This document shows, piece by piece, positions 60,952 through 64,000 of a DNA stretch of 64,000 nucleotides. The notes beneath the pieces are model-generated. The model searched no databases, was not told the DNA's origin, and saw only the letters and a program-made list of their open reading frames with translations. Each line of letters begins with the position of its first letter. The stretch's first letter is position 1. Both the position numbers and the translations under genes were made by a program. The DNA lies in assembly GCA_903939845.1 (NCBI GenBank), contig CAJAIJ010000007.1, positions 1 through 64,000 on the forward strand. Reading direction: 5' to 3'. Source of the DNA: an uncultured Solirubrobacterales bacterium (GTDB taxonomy: Bacteria > Actinomycetota > Thermoleophilia > Solirubrobacterales > 70-9).

Positions 60952-61791
60952 CTAGCCCTCCTGCTCCTGGTCGTTTGCCACTTCCGGGGATCCCTCCCCC
61001 TCCTTGTCCTTCTCGGCCTCTTCGGCCCCTGCTTCGGACTCATCCGCAGCACCCTCTTCGCCCTCGGGCGCAGCAGGTGCTGCCGACTGCGGTGCAATCT
61101 CGGCCGCCTGGGCCTTGAGGGCTTCGGCCTGTTCGGCCTTCTCGGCCGCCTCGGCCGCCGCAGCGGCTTCGGCTGCCTCGCGCTCCGCCCTGCCCTCGGC
61201 AGTCGGCCTTCCCTCCTTGGCGAACGGCATTCCGAGCGCCAGGAGGAGCTCGAAGGCCTCCTCATCGGTAGGAGCGGTAGTGGTGATGGTGATGTCGAAG
61301 CCCCGTGTCTCGTCGACCGTGTCGTAGTCGATCTCGGGGAAGATCAGCTGCTCGCGAACGCCCATCGAGTAGTTGCCCCGACCGTCGAAGGATGTCGCCT
61401 TGAGGCCGCGGAAGTCCCGGATCCGGGGAATAGCGACCGAGCAGAGGCGGTCGAGGAACTCCCACATCCGGGCGCTCCTCAGGGTGACCGATGCTCCGAC
61501 CGGCATTCCCTCCCGCACCTTGAAGGATGCGATCGACTTCCTGGCGATCCTGATGTTCGGCTGCTGGCCGGCGATCAGGGCGAGTTCGCCGATCGCCTTC
61601 TCCCGGCCCTTGGTGTCGGTGCCGGCATCGAGCCCCATGTTCAGGGTGATCTTGACCAGGCGCGGTGCCCGCATCGTGTTCGGGTAGTCGAACTTCTCCA
61701 TCAGCATCGGGAGGATCTCGGCGCGATACCTGTCACGCAGCCTCGGCGGCGGCGCCGGCTGCTGTGTGGCTGTCTCGGTCGTTGCTTCCAT
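60952..61791 (-). CDS. rplE: 50S ribosomal protein L5 with long C-terminal extension
   Basis: A 279 aa L5; the usual length is about 180. The core includes [26 protein letters not shown] and [23 protein letters not shown]. After the core, ~85 residues are Ala/Glu-rich ([20 protein letters not shown] then acidic), and likely coiled/disordered. The start overlaps rplX by one base. Unusual in the same way as S5 and S17 here. Confidence 0.95.
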   Translation of the reverse strand: MEATTETATQQPAPPPRLRDRYRAEILPMLMEKFDYPNTMRAPRLVKITLNMGLDAGTDTKGREKAIGELALIAGQQPNIRIARKSIASFKVREGMPVGASVTLRSARMWEFLDRLCSVAIPRIRDFRGLKATSFDGRGNYSMGVREQLIFPEIDYDTVDETRGFDITITTTAPTDEEAFELLLALGMPFAKEGRPTAEGRAEREAAEAAAAAEAAEKAEQAEALKAQAAEIAPQSAAPAAPEGEEGAADESEAGAEEAEKDKEGEGSPEVANDQEQEG

Positions 61792-62123
61792 CAGACCGTC
61801 TCCCCCGTCCGCTTCGAGAAGCGCTGGCGCTTGCCGTCGTCGGTCACCCGGATTCCCACCCGGGTCGGCTTGTTGTCGGTCGGGTCGAGGAGCATCACGT
61901 TGGAGATGTGGATCGGACCCTCCATCTCGATGATGCCGCCCTCCTTGCCCGGGCCCTGACCACTCGGCGAGGGCATGGCACGCTGGTGACGCTTGACCAT
62001 GTTCGCGTTCTCGACGAACACGACCGACTTCTTCGGGTCGGTCCTGAGCACCTGGCCCTGCTTGCCCTTGTCCTTGCCCGAGATCACCTCGACCTGATCA
62101 CCGCTCTTGATCTTCATGGCCAT
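61791..62123 (-). CDS. rplX: 50S ribosomal protein L24
   Basis: A 110 aa L24 with [22 protein letters not shown] (KOW motif) near the N-terminus. One nt gap to rplN and overlap with rplE. Confidence 0.97.
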   Translation of the reverse strand: MAMKIKSGDQVEVISGKDKGKQGQVLRTDPKKSVVFVENANMVKRHQRAMPSPSGQGPGKEGGIIEMEGPIHISNVMLLDPTDNKPTRVGIRVTDDGKRQRFSKRTGETV

Positions 62124-62124
62124 C

Positions 62125-62493
62125 TCAGAGCACCTCCGGGGCGAGCGAAATGATCTTCATGAAGTCGCGGTCGCGAAGCTCGCGGGCGACCGGGCCGAAG
62201 ATGCGGGTTCCACGCGGGTTCTTCTGATCGTCGATCAGGACGGCCGCGTTCTCGTCGAAGGCGATGTAGGTGCCGTCGGCACGGCCCAGTTCCTTGCGGG
62301 TCCTCACGATCACGGCCTGGACGACCTCGCCCTTGCGGACGTTGCCCTGGGGGCTGGCCGACTTGACGGTCGCCGTGATCACGTCGCCGATCGATCCGTA
62401 CTTGCGGTGGGAGCCACCCTTGACCCTGATGCAGAGGATTTCCCTCGCACCGGAGTTGTCGGCGACGGTGAGTCTGGATTCCTGCTGGATCAT
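62125..62493 (-). CDS. rplN: 50S ribosomal protein L14
   Basis: A 122 aa L14: [20 protein letters not shown], then [20 protein letters not shown] and the C-terminal [11 protein letters not shown]. Standard length; 4 nt after rpsQ. Confidence 0.98.
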   Translation of the reverse strand: MIQQESRLTVADNSGAREILCIRVKGGSHRKYGSIGDVITATVKSASPQGNVRKGEVVQAVIVRTRKELGRADGTYIAFDENAAVLIDDQKNPRGTRIFGPVARELRDRDFMKIISLAPEVL

Positions 62494-62497
62494 CCCT

Positions 62498-63172
62498 CTA
62501 CCTCGCCTTCTCCACGATCTCGATCAGTCGCCAGTGCTTGGTGCGTGAGAGCTTGCGGGTCTCGATCACCCTGACCACGTCTCCCTCGCCGGCCTCGTTC
62601 GTCTCGTCGTGCGCGTAGATCTTGTGGCTCTGACGGACGATCTTCTCGTAGACCGGATGGCGGCGGGCCGTATCGATCCGGACCGTGATCGTCTTGTCTG
62701 CCTTGCTGGAGACGACCACGCCCTGGCGTTCCTTCGGCTTGCCGGTCCTGACCTTTTCGGCCGGGGGCGTTCCGCCCTTTCCGTCGGCGGAGGGCTTCTT
62801 CTCGGCCTTTGCCTTCTCGCGGCGGGTGCGACGGACCTTGGCCGTCTTCGCCCGGTCGGCTTCGCGCTCGGCATTCCGCTCCTCGGGGGACATCTGCGGC
62901 TTGGCCTCGACCGGCTCCCGGGACTTCAGAAGTCTCGCCCGGTCCTTCCAGGACATGTCGCCGAATTCGTCTTCACCCTCGTCCGAATCGCCTTCGGATG
63001 CGGGGGCTTCGCCGGCCTCGTCAGACCCGGAATCCTCGGCAGGGGCCTCTTCGGCCGCAGGCTCCTCGGCCGGAGTCTCCTCTACCGGGGTCTCTTCGGC
63101 TGCAGGCTCCTCGGCCGGAGTCTCCTCCACCGGGGCCTCTTCGACCGTCTCTTCCTTTTCTTCTTCAGACAT
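62498..63172 (-). CDS. rpsQ: 30S ribosomal protein S17 with long acidic N-terminal extension
   Basis: A 224 aa S17; usual length is about 85. The S17 core starts near residue 140 ([19 protein letters not shown]) and ends [18 protein letters not shown]. Before it are ~70 acidic residues containing 15-aa repeats ([15 protein letters not shown]) and a Lys/Arg-rich bridge. No alternative start near the core fits the operon spacing, and the N-terminal reading frame is open and GC-biased, so the extension appears genuine. Function unknown. Confidence 0.93.
   Translation of the reverse strand: MSEEEKEETVEEAPVEETPAEEPAAEETPVEETPAEEPAAEEAPAEDSGSDEAGEAPASEGDSDEGEDEFGDMSWKDRARLLKSREPVEAKPQMSPEERNAEREADRAKTAKVRRTRREKAKAEKKPSADGKGGTPPAEKVRTGKPKERQGVVVSSKADKTITVRIDTARRHPVYEKIVRQSHKIYAHDETNEAGEGDVVRVIETRKLSRTKHWRLIEIVEKAR
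63046..63145 (-). repeat. 45-bp tandem repeat inside rpsQ extension
   Basis: Just over two copies of a 45-bp unit (for example TCTTCGGCxGCAGGCTCCTC repeated at 63048 and 63093, with a third partial at 63138), encoding EE(A/T)[12 protein letters not shown]. Repeat number could vary between strains. Confidence 0.75.
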
Positions 63173-63188
63173 TGCTTGCTGCTTTCAC

Positions 63189-63404
63189 CTAGTTGGAACG
63201 CTGCTCGCGCTCGATGTCGATGTTCCTCGCTCTGGCCACGGTCAGGAGCCTGGCCACGTCGCGCTTGGCCTGCCTCAGTCCGGCCGTGTTCTCGAGCTCG
63301 CCCGTCGCGTGTCGGAGGCGGAGGTTGAAGAACTCGACCCGTGCCTCACCCAGTTTCTCGACCAGTTCGACGTCGCTCATGCTGTTGACCTCGCCGCCCT
63401 TCAC
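63189..63404 (-). CDS. rpmC: 50S ribosomal protein L29
   Basis: A 71 aa L29 containing [20 protein letters not shown] and [20 protein letters not shown]. The start is GTG 63404, which overlaps the rplP stop (GTGA) and gives the N-terminal GGEVNSMSD region that aligns with other L29; an internal Met at 63380 is less likely. Confidence 0.95.
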   Translation of the reverse strand: MKGGEVNSMSDVELVEKLGEARVEFFNLRLRHATGELENTAGLRQAKRDVARLLTVARARNIDIEREQRSN

Positions 63405-63820
63405 TCGCCCGCTCCTTCGCGCTTGACGAACTTGGTCCTGATCGGCAGCTTGTGGCCTGCGACCCTCATCGCCTCCCGGGCCAGTTCCTCGTCGACGCCG
63501 GCCAGTTCGAACATCACCCTTCCGGGCTTGACCACGGCGACCCACGCTTCGGGGTTGCCCTTGCCGGATCCCATCCGGGTCTCGGCCGGCTTCTTGGTCA
63601 CGGGCTTGTCGGGGAAGATGTTGATCCAGACCTTGCCGCCACGCTTGATCTTCCTGGTCATCGCGACTCGAGCGGCCTCGATCTGACGGTTGGTCAGCCA
63701 GCCACGGTCGAGCGCCTTCAGGCCGTACTCGCCGAAGTTCACCTCGGTGCCGCCCTTGGAGTTGCCCTTGCGGCGGCCGCGCATCACCTTGCGGTGCTTG
63801 ACCCTCTTCGGCATCAACAT
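63401..63820 (-). CDS. rplP: 50S ribosomal protein L16
   Basis: A 139 aa L16, [20 protein letters not shown] at the N-terminus, [20 protein letters not shown] and the [16 protein letters not shown] segment. The first ATG at 63820 overlaps the rpsC stop (TGATG); Met 3 is an alternative. Confidence 0.97.
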   Translation of the reverse strand: MLMPKRVKHRKVMRGRRKGNSKGGTEVNFGEYGLKALDRGWLTNRQIEAARVAMTRKIKRGGKVWINIFPDKPVTKKPAETRMGSGKGNPEAWVAVVKPGRVMFELAGVDEELAREAMRVAGHKLPIRTKFVKREGAGE

Positions 63821-64000
63821 CAGCGACCACCACCCCTCGGCGGACGACCGCCCGGGAGCTCCTGCTCATCGTCGGCGTTGTCGCGGTTGAAACCTTCCGG
63901 CATGACCTCGCCCTTGTTGATCCAGCACTTGACCCCGATCCGGCCGGTGCCGGTCTTGGCCTCGACGAATCCGTAGTCGATGTCGGCCCTGAGGGTGTGC
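63820..64000 (-). CDS. rpsC: 30S ribosomal protein S3, C-terminal part (cut by window edge)
   Basis: The last 59 residues of S3 (reading on the minus strand from the edge): [20 protein letters not shown] then [19 protein letters not shown] and a Gly/Arg tail ending in GGGR. The 5' part lies outside the window. Expected upstream neighbour of rplP; its stop overlaps the rplP start. Confidence 0.95.
   Translation of the reverse strand, partial: HTLRADIDYGFVEAKTGTGRIGVKCWINKGEVMPEGFNRDNADDEQELPGGRPPRGGGR

Overview
The window is a contiguous, gene-dense piece of a high-GC bacterial chromosome. The following point to a high-GC Gram-positive, most likely an actinobacterium of the Thermoleophilia/Solirubrobacterales type: strong G/C third-position bias, frequent GTG/TTG starts, 1-4 nt stop/start overlaps, many apparently leaderless transcripts, a zinc-type S14, many CoA-linked lipid enzymes and secreted proteins with Lys/Arg-rich linkers. 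The taxon is an inference from style and gene content, not from a phylogenetic marker comparison. No rRNA, insertion sequence, prophage or CRISPR array was seen. There is one tRNA (Pro, CGG).

Layout. (1) 0-16 kb: acyl-CoA metabolism (carboxyltransferase, two enoyl-CoA hydratases, acyl-CoA dehydrogenase, biotin carrier), a VapBC-type toxin-antitoxin pair, two SDR enzymes, an MBL-fold hydrolase, a GT2-glpK-plsC glycerolipid run, YaaA, an L,D-transpeptidase, rubredoxin, a Nudix hydrolase and LemA. (2) 16-24.5 kb: a secreted redox block with three cupredoxin-like proteins, a two-domain-sized multicopper oxidase, a beta-helix protein, a GMC oxidoreductase, a thioredoxin-like lipoprotein and superoxide dismutase. 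(3) 24.6-28.1 kb: a large secreted SGNH hydrolase with Cys-paired repeats. (4) 28-39 kb: a receiver-cyclase, an MCP, a CheW and a CheA-receiver hybrid, followed by two lipid enzymes that each carry a cyclic-nucleotide-binding domain (a patatin-like phospholipase and a WS/DGAT acyltransferase) and two paralogous sulfotransferases. (5) 39-52 kb: MFS transporter, a third sulfotransferase, tRNA-Pro, a Cys-less thioredoxin-fold protein, Nif3-like protein, long-chain acyl-CoA ligase, a second patatin, a PBP4-type carboxypeptidase, LigA, SurE, TruA and a WecG/TagA glycosyltransferase. (6) 52.6-64 kb: a fused S10/spc/alpha ribosomal cluster on the minus strand from rpsC (cut by the window edge) to rplQ, with secY, adk, map and rpoA. 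It includes two genes too short for the ORF track (rpmJ, rpmD) and lacks infA and rpsD at their usual places.

How the genes may work together. The most notable proposal is region 4. A chemosensory array (MCP-CheW-CheA) sits directly next to a response regulator whose output is a class III nucleotide cyclase, and beside enzymes of lipid hydrolysis and acyl transfer fused to cNMP-binding domains that keep the phosphate-binding Glu and Arg. This reads as a sense -> phosphorelay -> cyclic nucleotide -> lipid remodelling circuit encoded in about 11 kb. The wiring is inferred from domains and adjacency. The domain calls themselves come from motifs visible in the translations. Start codons were re-chosen where the ORF track was over-extended, using overlaps, Shine-Dalgarno sites or a -10 hexamer sitting 6-8 nt upstream of the start. 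No stretch longer than about 300 bases lacks a gene.
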